From positions 66,672,689 through 66,736,688 of the forward strand of contig OZ026628.1 in the NCBI GenBank assembly GCA_964020975.1: 64,000 nucleotides of DNA, given 5' to 3'. Both the position numbers and the translations under genes were made by a program. Below the pieces are notes generated by a model. The model did not search any database, was not told the origin of the DNA, and saw only the letters and a program-made list of their open reading frames with translations. Origin of the DNA: Hermodice carunculata. Lineage: Eukaryota; Annelida; Polychaeta; Eunicida; Amphinomidae. Shown here piece by piece: positions 48,292 to 60,426 of the stretch; position 1 is the first letter of the stretch; each line of letters starts with the position of its first letter.

Positions 48292-48525
48292 TTGTTTCCA
48301 AATTCCAGCGGTATATTTAGAAGACTTTATCTATCTTCCTGCAAGGAAAAGATTTTGTTTCCGGTCAACCTTGGTCACACAAAACTGAAAGGGGAGAATT
48401 TGTTGTGGACCAAATACACAGATAACTTTGATCCTATGTGTAACTGTCGCACAAACCTGGAAACTACTCAACACATTGTTTTGTACTGTCCCGTGCTTGT
48501 TCCAGGCCATACTGGAATCTTGTGA
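48292..48525 (+). pseudogene. LINE C-terminal fragment
   Basis: The frame contains LGHTKLKGENLL, about 15 residues, then CNCRTNLETTQHIVLYCPVL. The order GH-T-L ... C-x-C ... T-x-H-x3-CP is the cysteine/histidine tail that follows the reverse transcriptase in many APE-type LINEs. Only this tail is seen. An AATAAAAAACC stretch near 49,390 might mark the old 3' end. Confidence 0.5.
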
Positions 48526-50070
48526 GATGTGACCCCGCCACCATTCTGCTTCCATATTTGAATTTTTATACGGTCCTGGACCATATTTGAATTCATATTC
48601 AGTCCTGGAGAGTACCATATAAATTTGATAAACTTCTCATTTTATCCCTATATGGTCCTGATTACTAAACCGTCCCGGAGCCCAGGCCCGTGCGGCCCGT
48701 TGGTGATCCAGGCTATAACCCATCTCTGACCCATTTGTAATGACAAGTTAACAAAATGGCAGTTGATGCCTCTTGCACAAAATTGAGCTTGGACACTGTT
48801 ACTTTGATGTTTGTGCAGAAACAAGAAATAAATTATGGAAAACAACTTCAAATCGTTTTGATTTTTGGCGCTGAGTACGATTCCCATATGGCCACGCCAT
48901 ATTGGAATTCCACGGTGGCGCAGCGCATTATGGGAATATTCTCATTCGGCCCAGATTCCGATATAGCGCACAACATGCTCTTCCAGGTGCGCGCCTCCAT
49001 GCAAAAAGTCCCTGGAAATTACATGTACAGTTGTATGTTTGCACAACAAAAAGTGCCTCGCAATGCTGGGAAACTGGACTTCTATTCTCTCCTCAGTGTT
49101 GGCACTAACCTCCCCAAAATGGTCAGCAGGGAATTAGAAAGTAATTTGGCCAATTTCTTATGGACATTGAAGGTCCCATTCTATCCACCTGTTGCCCTCA
49201 CTGAACTTTTACCCATGGGCCATACCTACTGTGTAATAACCTTTGTGTAACTTCAACTTGAAATAAGCCATTTGGCTTCAGGGCTACCCTTTCAAAATCA
49301 GTATCTGTTATTAAGTTGTATATAATTATATGTTAACCTCTATTTTCTCTTACACCCTATGACTATGTACTGTCTACTGATTTTGCAAATAAAAAACCTT
49401 GAGTGAATGTGAATTTATTATGTTGTGTCAGAGCTTTTGTTCGATAAGTTGATAACAACAACAACTTTGTTAATATTAGCATCTCCTTCAAGCCTGCATA
49501 ATATCTGTGAGGATGGTTATAGTCTCATGGAATATAATGCATATAATATTTATTTTTTTCTGTTTTTATCCGCATCTTTCGGAGTTTGAACGGTCAACAA
49601 TAAAGGATCATTTCCAAGCCTAAGACGTAGAGTGCCAACAAAATCATGGGTTATCCTGGTTGATGACACCTATTCGAGTCGTGAGTAAAGTGTGCGCAAG
49701 ACGTACTCAGTTTCACGAGTTGACATGAGGCGCGACACCTTATGGCAATTGACATGCTTGTCCTTGCATCCTCACCCTGACCAACTGAACGCTAAACAGA
49801 CCTGCTTATTGAATCTTTTTCCTTGGCAGACATCTCCTAGTTTACATTTCAATCATGTCCGTTCAAATAAAATGCAAGCCAGTGTGAAAATAAACACATT
49901 GTTCAGTGGTCATGATGTACGTCTCTAGTTCAAACCATGAAAAAAAAACAGCACTTTTTCAAGGGAGACAGCAGAGCGTAAAATCGTAAAGTTTCAGAAT
50001 TCCAGATCTTGTTGACATCTTTAGCGCCAAAATTCTGGGCACGAAGACCCATCACACGCACTACACTGAC
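48526..50070. other. Unassigned; one 164-codon frame
   Basis: Includes a + frame at 48,756-49,250 (starting MAVDASCTKLS) with no recognised domain, and two CCATATTTGAAT/GGTCCTGGA phrases at 48,556-48,610. The segment 48,690-49,000 is less AT-rich, with GCGCATTATGGGAATATTC near 48,925 resembling a ZNF143-type site. I cannot tell whether it is LINE remnant or an exon of something else. Confidence 0.35.
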
Positions 50071-50149
50071 CTTTCTTTGTGTGTCCTGGACCATCTTTGT
50101 TCTTCTGACCGTGTAAATGTTTGTCTCGGTCTTTCATTTTCGATGACAT
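50071..50149 (-). CDS. USF3: USF3 candidate first coding exon
   Basis: Twenty-six codons plus one base, MSSKMKDRDKHLHGQKNKDG then PGHTKK, ending at AAAG|GTCAGT (donor GT at 50,070-50,069). Spliced in phase 1 to the inner acceptor of the bHLH exon (exon start 16,296), it reads HTKK-VGKEKKRLVHN. Human USF3 likewise has a short Lys-rich N terminus before the HN of the basic region. The start context is GGCCATGT, with G at -3. Support is the phase fit, composition, donor and promoter-like setting; there is no transcript. The implied first intron is about 33.8 kb. Confidence 0.55.
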
Positions 50150-50159
50150 GGCCAGACTT

Positions 50160-50207
50160 TTACGATGAACACGAATAAAGACTCCGTCCTGGTTTGAAAG
50201 TCGCCAT
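50160..50207 (-). promoter_or_regulatory. Upstream ORF with YY1/TISU-like start
   Basis: A 15-codon frame (MATFKPGRSLYSCSS) ends 10 nt before the proposed USF3 start. Its ATG lies in TAACATGGCGAC, close to the YY1/TISU consensus found at short 5' leaders. If transcription begins here it could lower translation of the main ORF. Confidence 0.4.
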
Positions 50208-50480
50208 GTTAGTTAGATACGTAATGAATATTCATCAGCCTCGTTCTGAAAATGGGAAAGCCCTTTGTTGGGAATTCCTTTCGGCAGGTGCACGTCATTC
50301 CCGTTGACCAGGGATGATAATACCCCCAGCAATGCAGGCGGCAAAACGATCGACTCTGTTCAACAGAATATGGAGGAGTCGTGTTCCGTGTCACAAGATA
50401 CCTGTAATAATATCACAACAGAAAGTGTTTGTATGTGTGGATGACTTAAATTTGGCTAAGTGAGTTTTTACAAATTGTCC
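50208..50480 (-). promoter_or_regulatory. Candidate USF3 promoter
   Basis: Locally richer in GC and CpG than the flanks. It contains a CRE-like AATGACGTGC near 50,296 and sits immediately upstream of the YY1-like ATG. No TATA box is seen. Inferred from context only. Confidence 0.35.
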
Positions 50481-51917
50481 TCAGTTTCGGACTCCATACA
50501 TTTTAATAGTGACAATGCAATGCTAAAATTGATGGTTTTGAAAGATTGCTGTCAACAGTGTCATTTTATTCACATACAAGATACATAGTTCAATGCATAA
50601 ATTATGGTAAAAAGTTATAATGGAGTATAAAATGTCATATCACAGACACGAGACCGCCTTAAAAAAACAACGCTGGATTTCTAAAACCATGCATGTATCA
50701 GTGAAATGGAAGCACCCGAGAGCCTGACAACTAGCTGTTAACGCTCATTTCCAGGCCGCTTCTATATAAAAAATATGATAGTGGCTGTCAAACCCCACAC
50801 ATGTACATTCAAAAAGGCTCATTAAGTTACACGCTAACCTACAGTCTGTCATGGAGCTACAATCTCGATTGTACCTTAGATGTACGGAAAAAATTAACAT
50901 CTTCACTCAGCGCTGAAATGAATTAACCAAGTCGCTAACATGTCTGCTCAATAAAGAAATTATCAGTGATGACTAACCCAGTAAATGGCGTAAAGGCCTT
51001 ATATCACCAATATTTGAAAGTCGTGCCCTGCTATTTTTAAATAACTTTGGTGAGGATGATCGATCGTATAACATCCATGTTTTCTTGGTATTGCCTTTAA
51101 ATTGGAAGGGGAAAAAATACTGGTGGTAATGAAAATAATTTTTGCTTCAATTCCCTAATATTTCTATCAAGAATTTTATTGTAAGTTATGAGATTTAACT
51201 TTAAGGTGCACATGTTATATAATATGTGGTCTATATACTCAAACATATAGATATGAAGATTAGCCTATCTCGAAATTTTAACTCGATCTTATTATAACAG
51301 TTGTTATCCAAGGAGAACGTTTATGTTTATATTGATGAAATATAATAGTTTTAATAAATAGGCAAGTGTTTCGCCTTGGCATCATATATATATGAAAGTT
51401 ATGAACTCACGTTAAATGCTGTCGACAATTTAATGTACCGGATTATGGTGCAAATGACTGAAATTTAAAATTGGAGGTCACTTTTACAACTCAATTAAGA
51501 GTATCTATAAAAATGTCGCTAACAGTGTTACAACGAGACTTAAGGTTTCCTTCCCTTTGATATTTTTCAAGGTGTAAAGGCGAGGTTCGTATTACCCTTC
51601 TTTGTTATCCCTGCACATATACGACCTCCCACATGTGATTACTGCTCGACATAAGAATTATGTGCTCACCATCTTTATTATGCTTACTATATACAGACGC
51701 CATTGTATTACTGTCAAATAGCAGTGACGGCTTAAAAATGTATGAACAATTCTCATGACCATTGTGATTAGTGGAGACTTGATATCAATATCAGCAAAAA
51801 CAAAACATTTTTTCAGTAAGACCGGTAGATTACTAAGGGATCAGTTTTTGCTGGGAAACAACCCAGCAGAATGTGTAAATTAAGTCATATAAAATGTAAA
51901 TAATACTAACCAAGTGT
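50481..51917. other. No feature seen
   Basis: AT-rich sequence upstream of the proposed USF3 promoter with no recognised gene or repeat. Confidence 0.45.
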
Positions 51918-51975
51918 AAAATACTGCAAGCCCCGAACGAGGCGTCCTGGCTTGTAGTATTCTTCACACGGTTGT
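51918..51975. repeat. Small hairpin, ~21-bp arms
   Basis: GTGTAAAATACTGCAAGCC pairs with GGCTTGTAGTATTCTTCACAC across a short GC-rich loop (CCGAACGAGGCGTCCT). It looks like a miniature fold-back element. Confidence 0.7.
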
Positions 51976-52079
51976 TTTTTTTTTTTTTTATCTGGTAATT
52001 ATAGCTTTAGATAGATAATGTATGAATATAACAGTTTTATTTCCGAAAAACAAGTGAAATTCACAAGAGCACTACTTAA

Positions 52080-52345
52080 AGGCAGTGCTGTGCCCGTGCA
52101 ACTTGGCTGTAGATGTTTGCACATGCACCATTTTACCTCACCATGATTCCATAAACTGTTTTGTCAGCAGCTGTACCTCACGCCAATACACCAAAGGAGA
52201 TGAATTTTCAACTTCGTGTTCTTCACAGTCTTTGCATATATCCAGTAAATCCTGTTGCCGGGATGAGGACAATAATTTCCTCGCCATTCGAACTTCCTGT
52301 GCAATAAACGCATGTAATTCATGGCCTTTTATCTCAACCAACTGT
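52080..52345 (-). pseudogene. Coding-like segment, duplicated at 57 kb
   Basis: The minus-strand frame LVEIKGHELHAFIAQEVRMA, RKLLSSSRQQDLLDICKDCE continues to LLTKQFMESW. It is preceded by CGTATAACAG (a possible acceptor) and followed by TGGTGAGG (a possible donor). The same frame, interrupted by stops, lies at 57,020-57,200 (EIKGHGLHTFIAQKVRLAKK). The protein is unknown. It could be an internal exon of an unplaced gene or a relic of a dispersed element. Confidence 0.4.
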
Positions 52346-52601
52346 TATACGATGTATTCCAGTTGTTGCGTGTGCAGGAGAAGTATACGTAACAATTGCC
52401 TTTGCAGACGTGCATGTTGCTGGTTCCTGTATGGCAAATTTTTGTCACAATGTTAACTTATGGTGTTCATAATATGTCTATCATAAATTTGTCCTGAATG
52501 GTCATACATGTTTATGATTCAGGACAGGCTGATTGTGCCTTCAAGTCTTGTGTAACTTTGTGTTGATTTAGTAACTGTGACATGCATGATTTCTTGTAGA
52601 G

Positions 52602-52774
<173 letters not shown>

Positions 52775-53189
52775 TTCTGTTGTTTTTATGCGTTTGTTAC
52801 AACTGAACACGGCACTAATCTGATAGATAGGTAATTGCAATGATGTGGGAAGGTGTTTTCAATGATGATGATGATGATGATGATATATCCTGTATTTAAA
52901 TGATACGGAGCTGTAATTGAATCAAATGTTGCATTTAATTTCAACACGCAGTAATTCAGAACTTCCGTAACTTGCGCACAAGAGTATTCACATGTGTATT
53001 CTATAGGTATTCTAATATTACATTAATGTATTTCATTTCTGCCCTTTTTGTGTGTGTGTGTGTGTGAAATTGCAGGGGCGCTGTACTTGTCAGTGGAGAT
53101 TGAAGAACGTGGGGCAACTTTCCAGTCCTCAGCACTGCCAGCACTTTCAGTTAATATGAAGCTTTCACTTTTTTGTGCTCACCTGCCTC
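52775..53189. other. No gene; short (GAT)n and (TG)n
   Basis: Contains a GAT run near 52,865 and a TG run near 53,050. Nothing else recognised. Confidence 0.5.
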
Positions 53190-53300
53190 AGTGACTCCAC
53201 CATGCCGTGCACGTGCAACTTGTCTGTAGATGTTTGCATAAATGCACTCACTTGAACTCACCGAGATTCCATGTAGTGTTTTGTCAACATCCGTGCATCC
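53190..53300 (-). pseudogene. Third, partial copy of the 52.1-kb segment
   Basis: Minus-strand TTGACAAAACACTACATGGA then GTGAG and GCAAACATCTACAGACAAGT match the donor side of the 52.1-kb segment (TGACAAAACAGTTTATGGAA, GCAAACATCTACAGCCAAGT). Only the end is shared. Confidence 0.45.
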
Positions 53301-53329
53301 CATTGAAAACACCTGTAAAAGCGTAAGAT

Positions 53330-55450
53330 GCATTCCATATCTGTATTCCCGTCAAACAGTTGGTGTGCAGTTGATGTTGAGTGTAAAGGGTTAAAATCAG
53401 AAGTTCATAGTTATGCTAAGCTGAATGATTTGTCTGACAAAAGCAAATCTGTACATTTTCAGGTATATATGAAGCATAAACAGGCAGTTCAGCGAAAAAA
53501 AAGACATCTTTATAGTGTAAGACAAATGCTGGCAAATATGTCCTGATATAATCCGAATGGCCACTGGCGTTTCCTGAAAGACCTATCTCGTAAACAGCAA
53601 AGTGCTGATATAGAGCTTGAAGACTTCTTTCAGTGTTTCTCAGAGTCTGACTCCCTGCTATATATTAATTATTTGACGTGCAGTTTATCAAGGATGTTCA
53701 GAATATAAATTTATATACCATTGATCAAAACGATCCAGACCATGATAAAATCTTAACAATTAGGGAGATTTTCAAATCATCCATTACCGAGGATGAACTT
53801 CAGACACATTTGAATAAAGTTAAGAATCGCAAATCCGCTGGAATAGATGGAATATTTCTCAAGTATACTAAAACACCCTTAATGCAGCTACTGTTATGTC
53901 CCTTGAACTATATCTTGAAGCGTAGTGACTTCCCTGCACAATGGTCCCAAGGTGTGATTAATTCCCTTAACAAAATAAAATAGTAAGAGCGACCCTGCCA
54001 ACTACAGGGAAATCACAGTGCTAGCCACCCTTGGTAAATTATTCGAATCAATCCCAAATGGCCCTCTGCTACTTAAGAACAACATGGCCGAGGAGGATGT
54101 TTTCCAAGCTGGATTCTGCAAGGACAGTAGAGCAGTCGACCATGTATTTATTCTCTCCAGTATTATTAACAAGTAGACATTTCTAGGTAAACCTCTTTTT
54201 GTTTGTTTTGTCGATTTTACAAAAGTTTTCGACAATGTTTAACGAGATGCTCTTCGTCATAAACTTAGACTAAGGGTTATATGTGGCAATTACTTGAATG
54301 TCTTACAGAACATGTTTCAGAAATCTAGACACAAAATGAAATAAAAAGGGTCTCTTACGTGAAAGTCTCAGTTACTCGTTCGGTGTCCTTCACAGAGGAA
54401 TTATAAGCCCAAGCTCTTTAATCAATATCTTTCTGATATCAGCAGTTAATTTAACGGAGGTATAGCTTCATGAGCTTCTGTGTTGCTACCTTTTGTATGC
54501 TGATGATTTAGTTTTGTTGGCAGAAGGTGAAACGGGTCTCCAAGCACAAATGAATTTGTTGATGCAATATTGTCAGAATTGGCATCTCATTGTTAGCCTG
54601 CCAAAAAACAAGGATAATGGTCTTTAATAAATACAACTGTACCCCCATCTATTACAATGATCGCCTGATAACAGTAACATCGCAATTCGAGCATCTTGAA
54701 TAATTTTTTTTATTCAAAGAAGAATCATGTTTCACATTCAACTCCTTCATATCTAGCTGAGCAGGCAAATAAGGCAATTTTTGGAAGCCTTCGTATGCAT
54801 TAAAGTTCAATGGGTAAACCTACCCCATCATGTCTATTAAAACCGTTTGATTCACAAATCTTCCCATTATGAAATATGGCTGTGAAATGTGGGTCCCCAA
54901 CTAAGCGTATGATGTAGTAGAAGGTGTGCAGTTACGTCACTTAAAAAGAATGCTGGATGTGAGATCACAGACCCTGCTCTAGGTACTTATATGGACACCG
55001 GAAGATTCCCCCTGTGCCTCCAACAACAAGTTAGATTGATTAAATACCGGCTACCTATCTTACGTTTACCGACTGAACATGTTTTAAAATCACAATACAG
55101 TACTTTACTTGAAATGTATAATGCCGGCCAAACAAATTGGTACTCGGTTGTAGCCAACACCTTTTCTACTTGTAATCTTAATAATTTCTGGCAAACCCAA
55201 AAAGTGGAGGATAAATTCTCCTTTATCATGTTTATGAAATTGCTAAAAGAACATTTGTATGTCAATTATATGGAGTAATGTGAATCTGAACTACTTTCAC
55301 TTGATAGTAGCAAAAGGCTGCGTACATATAATTTTTTTAACAAATGAATTCTGTTTGGAAAGCTACATCTTTAATGTACATCGTGTAGCTTACGTCCAGT
55401 GTATAGCCCGATTTCGATTGGATTCTCCTAATCTTAATATAGGAGGCTGA
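53330..55450 (+). mobile_element. Decayed APE-type LINE
   Basis: The linker region (HWRFLKDLSRKQ) is followed by reverse transcriptase blocks: NRKSAGIDGI (53,826-53,860), SDFPAQWSQGVI, GKPLFVCFVDF, then YADDLVLL with its YADD box at 54,496-54,507. The C-terminal region has HLKRMLDVRS, TGRFPL and IARFRLDSPNLNI. These fall in several frames with multiple stops and shifts, so the copy is dead. The order resembles LINEs of the CR1/Jockey/I group; the clade is not resolved. The 5' endonuclease is missing. Confidence 0.8.
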
Positions 55451-55452
55451 TA

Positions 55453-55650
55453 GTTCTAATTTTGTATAATTCAAATCAATATGCCACACTTAATCTGTAG
55501 GTGCTATTTCGAAGTGCATGTTGTGGTCAATGTAGATAGAATGTGACACAATTAATGTGTAGGTGTTATTTTCAAGTGCATATTGTAGTCAATGTGGATA
55601 TCATTGCAGAGTCTATCATATCATATTGCATGTCTACAATTGGCGGTATC
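55453..55650. repeat. Direct repeats flanking family D copy 3
   Basis: The phrases TTTTGTATAATTCAAA, TTAATCTG, TCAATGTGGATATCATTGCA and CATATCATATTGCA here recur at 56,772-56,895 beyond the D element. They may be a tandem LINE 3' tail split by the D insertion. Confidence 0.65.
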
Positions 55651-55674
55651 CTGCTGTCGTGATCACGCGGATAG

Positions 55675-55719
55675 TTAAAGTGTGTGTGTCAGCATACACA
55701 TTTCTGTTTTTCTAGGAAT

Positions 55720-55775
<56 letters not shown>

Positions 55776-56761
55776 TACAGGCAAATTTGTCCGACATTTC
55801 ATTTGAAAAGTATTATATGTAGAAACTCCAAACTTGGCACAATTATACTTCTATGGATAAAGTCTGGCCTTTTTATAATGAGAGGTCATGCTTTTGAAAA
55901 TTATGCAAATGAGGGCTAATTAAAGTTTTAAATCTTCAATATCTCATAAACTATAGTAGATGTGGTTCTGAGTGTATAGCAGTTCGATCATAGAAAGGTC
56001 AAGTTCATGTCAAGGTCAAAGGTCATGTCAAGGTCAAATGTCAATTTTAAGCCAAAATGTCATTTTTGAGGTTAAGGTTCACTTCAGGTAGAGGTCATCT
56101 CAAGGTCAAAGGTCATTTCAAGGTCAAAGGCCACTTTCGATGGTGGCTTTCTTCTAGCTATAACTTGGTCAATTTTTATTCAATTTTGATCATGTTGGGC
56201 TCAAATTGTAGCTATTGTAACCCTGCATATTTTTAAAATTTACATGTGACCTCTAAAGTTCAAAGGTCAAGGTCACGTGGACCTTTGAAAGTTTCATCCA
56301 GTCATAACTTGCCAATCTCCATCCAATTCTAATCATGTTGGACTCAAATTGTAGGTATTGCTACACTGGACATTTTTATAAGAACATGTAACCTCAAAAA
56401 GGCAAAGGTCAAGGTCATTTGGCCGTTTGAAAGTTTCATCTTTCCATAGGTTGGTCAATTTGAAATTTTTCAATCTTGAATATCTTCAACACTATAATAG
56501 ATAGAGATGTCATTACAACTTCTCCTAGGGGGTTGTTGACCATTGCTCACCTAATGAATTAAAAATTAAAGTTGTAGCAATTTAAATTATGCTAAATAGC
56601 ACCATTAGAAATTTTAAATCTTGAATAACTTCAAAGCTATAGTAGACAGAGATGCCATTCCAACTTCTACTCCTGTGTTATGGAAAAGTTGTACATTGCC
56701 ACACCAATATGCTTTGAAGCCACACACACTGATTTGCTATGCAGCAAATCATCTTTCCTAG
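55675..56761 (+). mobile_element. Family D Helitron-like element, copy 3
   Basis: Opposite orientation to the other two. The right end is hairpin GATTTGCT ... AGCAAATC then CATCTTTCCTAG, so the + strand ends CTAG. The left end has a weaker hairpin (TGTGT ... ACACA). DR1 sites are at 56,013 and 56,103. A (CTTT)n expansion at 55,721-55,777 sits where copies 1 and 2 have a short GAAA-rich stretch. Confidence 0.7.
55721..55777. repeat. (CTTT)n microsatellite
   Basis: About 14 units, grown from the purine-rich segment of the family D element. Confidence 0.95.
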
Positions 56762-57019
56762 TTCCAGCTATTTTTGTATAGTTCAAAATGGACAAGCCAT
56801 ATTTAATCTGCAATGTGCTATTTACAAGTGTATATTTTCATGACTAGTGTCAATGTGGATATCATTGCAGATTTCATCATATCATATTGCACAGATGTGA
56901 GGTCGATTATTTATTTTATAATTTTACATTGTAACATCTCATGAGTCAAACCAAGGAGGGTACAGACTCTCCTTGGTCAAAAGTAAGTCTCTTGTTGTCA
57001 AAAAAAACACTTACTTACT

Positions 57020-57420
57020 TGTACCTCACGTCAATACATAAGGAAATGAATTTTCCTCCTCGTGTTCGTCACAGTCTTTGTATTTATGCAATAAATCGTG
57101 TTGCCGGGATGAGAACAATAATTTCTTCGCCAGTCGAACTTTCTGTGCAATGAACGTGTGCAATCCATGGCCTTTTATCTCAACCAACTGTTATGGGAAG
57201 TAATCCTGTTGTTGTGTGTGCACGTTTGAACTCTCTTTGCTGAATGAACCACGTTGTAGGGCACACACATATTCCTATCCAAATGCGCTAACTTCTCGCA
57301 TATCTTCACATAAATTTCTTGGGACTGACCTGGACTTGCGGGGTCAAAATGGACGAATTCTGTTGTGTTGACAACTTCCCTCAATGACATTTGCACATGT
57401 CAATCGTTTAACACTTTCTT
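57020..57420 (-). pseudogene. Duplicated coding-like segment with extra N-terminal frame
   Basis: Contains the 52.1-kb frame in broken form (57,020-57,200) and, upstream on the minus strand at 57,396-57,175, a 73-codon frame with MSLREVVNTTEFVHFDPASP then GQSQEIYVKICEKLAHLD. The pattern LREV ... F ... IYVKICEKL weakly recalls the Myb/SANT-like domain of transposon-related proteins. The identification is tentative. Confidence 0.35.
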
Positions 57421-58826
57421 CGCTATCTCATTTAACCCTTGCAGTTGCGAAATGTGGAAATTTCACTTTTAAACTGTCGGCATATGTTATATACAGGCTT
57501 TAAGTCGATATTTTTGTAAAGAAAAAGTTTGTCAGATCTGAATAATGCAGACTCCAGTGTTTTTGGCTGTATGGATAGTAAGACTTTTTGGAGTCACAAA
57601 ACACGTAATAAGATTTATTTACTCTCACAAGGTGGAAGATTTGCACAAAATTGTAAGGAAACAAAGAGATACCAGGGTCATGTTTTGGCAACGTTTTAGA
57701 ATGAGTTAGTGTCTTTGGTAATTAATTATTCTAGTAATGGTATGCCCTTGCTCGTCAGAAGCTGTGTCTGCATCCATACTTGGGCGGCTCACCTAGGGAA
57801 TGCTGTATTATTGGTACAAACCTCTGCATTGCTTAAGAATCTCCAGGAAGCACAGGGTCTCGGGCTAGCTGGGTAGTTGTATTGCTTTGGAAAAATAGAG
57901 TAAATAGTCTGAGAATCAGAAGCTGTGTTGTCTTATCTTCAACACTTTTGTGGTTTTGCCAGGTGAGTGGAAGTCAACTTTAAGAATGTTTGTATGCGTG
58001 TTAAGAGCCAGTGTTCTGTGTGCTTGTCTTGGGTGTAAGGTCGTGAAGTACAAGTGTTCAATAGTCAACCATACTGTGCTGATGGTGTTTTCAGGTAAAT
58101 GGAGCCAATGAATCTTGGTCCATATCGCCAATTTCCCTGCCTCCACTGATAAAGCAAGCGAGTAAGCTGAGCTAAAAGTCCCCCCCCCCCCCCTAAACTG
58201 GATGCCTGACAGGAGTGCCTAATCTTTTCTAGGATGATATGGATTACCAGGGTGATATTAATCAGGATATCACCCGGTCCACATTTTCCTGTTTTCATGA
58301 CTGATACAGCTATAAATACTAAATAAATGCTTGTGAATTATTCTCTGTAATTCAATCTGGATCTTTTTTAGCTGGCTGAAGCAGATCTCAAGGTTAAAGG
58401 GGCGAGTATGTCTACCGTTATATCTCATGTGTTAGTCATAAAAGCAGACAGACCAACAGCAACACAGCTGCTGGTTCTGTGGTTAGATAAACTTGAAACT
58501 GTGTGTTGAGGGTCAGAGTACACCATGGTCAAGTGTGACGTCATTAAGAGAACCTCTACTGTCTTTTCAGAGCTCAGGTTTTTTTTTTAAGCTTACCACA
58601 ATGTTCAAGGACACAGGTATATCAAAGGCGCTAGGTGTTGGATCGGCATTTGGAACTGGAAAGTCAATACATACCACACATATTTATCCAACAGTTATTA
58701 AAATTTATGTAAAATTTTATTTCAGTATTTTTTTGGGGGGGGGATTATAAATCCACAGGCAATATCATGATCTGATTATAATATTGCCTATGAATTTATC
58801 CGAAATAGTTTCTAAATTTCAATTAA
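57421..58826. other. No gene seen
   Basis: Holds a C12 run near 58,181 and a G run near 58,735. No repeat copy recognised. Confidence 0.45.
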
Positions 58827-58972
<146 letters not shown>

Positions 58973-59242
58973 GGACCAATGGAGTATCGCCTGGCTTACA
59001 CTACTGGAGATAATTTTATCTCTTGGCTTAGACAAGTGATACTTAAATTGAGCTGCTTCTATATTTTAATTAGAACTTTTCAAAGTTAGCCTTTTTTTCA
59101 AGAACTTCATTTTCAGAAAAAGTATGAAAGCGACTGGATATGCTTGCTACTAAAAGATCTATAACTTGATAATAAATGAAGTTTTTAACCTGTTAATGTA
59201 GGCATATTATTTGTTTTCTTCTGCCTATACTTATTTTCTTTC

Positions 59243-59499
59243 TTAACTCTTTCATTGCCGTAAGCGACATTATTCACACTAAGTCTTATATTTGAATCGC
59301 TATTATTAAATGACATTCAAATTCCTCATGTAAAGCTCTTTCATTCAAACACAAACACGGCTAGACTTAAGATAATAGATTAAGGACAAAGTTTGGTTCT
59401 GGTAAACAGCTATTCTTGGTGTAAACTGCACGCATTGCGTAGGAAGTATGCCGATAATAGCTGTTGACTCAGGCTTAAACTTGGCGTTGAAGGATTTAA
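59243..59499. mobile_element. piggyBac-like MITE, second copy
   Basis: TTAA flanks both sides. The ends are CTCTTTCATTGCC and ATCCTTCAACGCC (other strand). The shared inner phrase GTCAACAGCT versus ATTAACAGCT relates it to the element at 9,529-9,761. Confidence 0.65.
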
Positions 59500-59755
59500 T
59501 TAGGTATGACAATGTCATAATGATGTTGGTTACCAGTAACAATATATATTAACAGGTAAAGGTCACAAATACATATTTCCTGGAATTATTTGTCACTGAC
59601 TCATTTTCTCTGTGATTTATTTTATGTGAATTGAATCAGATATATACCGGAATTTGATTTATGGAGCCCAGTTTAGTGAAGTTTACATCCGGAAAATCCA
59701 AAGGGTCCTCACATAAATGGAGTCGCAAGTGCCAGGAAAACGCATGTGAGAGCAT

Positions 59756-59911
59756 CTGTTTTAAAAAAATTTCCGGGGCAGGCCCTCTGGACCCCCCCCC
59801 CCCCCCCGCCCCAAGCTTCGGGCCTTCGGCACTCGCATTCAGCTTTGCCCGCAAGTCACTGGCACCCACCCGCACACACACAGAATGCAAAAAATCCTGG
59901 ATCCGCACCTG
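59756..59911. mobile_element. hAT-like MITE fragment
   Basis: The right end AATCCTGGATCCGCACCTG reads CAGGTGCGGATCCAGG on the other strand, a common hAT-MITE terminus. A C17 run and CCTTCGGC hairpin lie within. The left terminus is not clear. Confidence 0.5.
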
Positions 59912-60370
59912 CTTGCAAAAGTGTCAAATGTTGTACTGTTTATAGTAAAAAAGTAGCAATGTTGAAAACTCTTGGTAGCTAATACTACGTATACCCTTTA
60001 AATCTTCCGTATTAATTAGCTAGAACTCGGATATATTGTGCGTGTTTCAATACAAGGACTTTGCTGCCAGGCCCACGTTTCTGTTCACTTACATTACCCA
60101 TTTCCTTGCAACATATGCACGCTGTTTGAATGCACCTTACATGTACGTTTTACTTCTCATTGCTGAAATTAAGCTTGAGTCGAAGTTTTCCTCAGTAAAC
60201 TTTGCGCAATGCACACAGAGTGCCCCTGGGAAAGCTGCAGATTTTGTTTATAGAACCATTATATTGCTGGGAATGAGATATACGATGGTTACCTTTAGCG
60301 CTGAAAGACGTAACAGTACATGAATAGGAATTTCGTAATCATAATTTACGTACATTAAATACAAGCACGG

Positions 60371-60371
<1 letters not shown>
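59912..60371. other. No feature seen
   Basis: Nothing recognised before the CT repeat. Confidence 0.45.

Positions 60372-60422
<51 letters not shown>
60372..60422. repeat. (CT)n microsatellite
   Basis: About 25 CT dinucleotides. Confidence 0.95.

Positions 60423-60426
<4 letters not shown>

Noticed and set aside
48756-49250. 164-codon + frame
   Set aside because: No recognised domain or exon signals. Kept only as a note in the unassigned segment.
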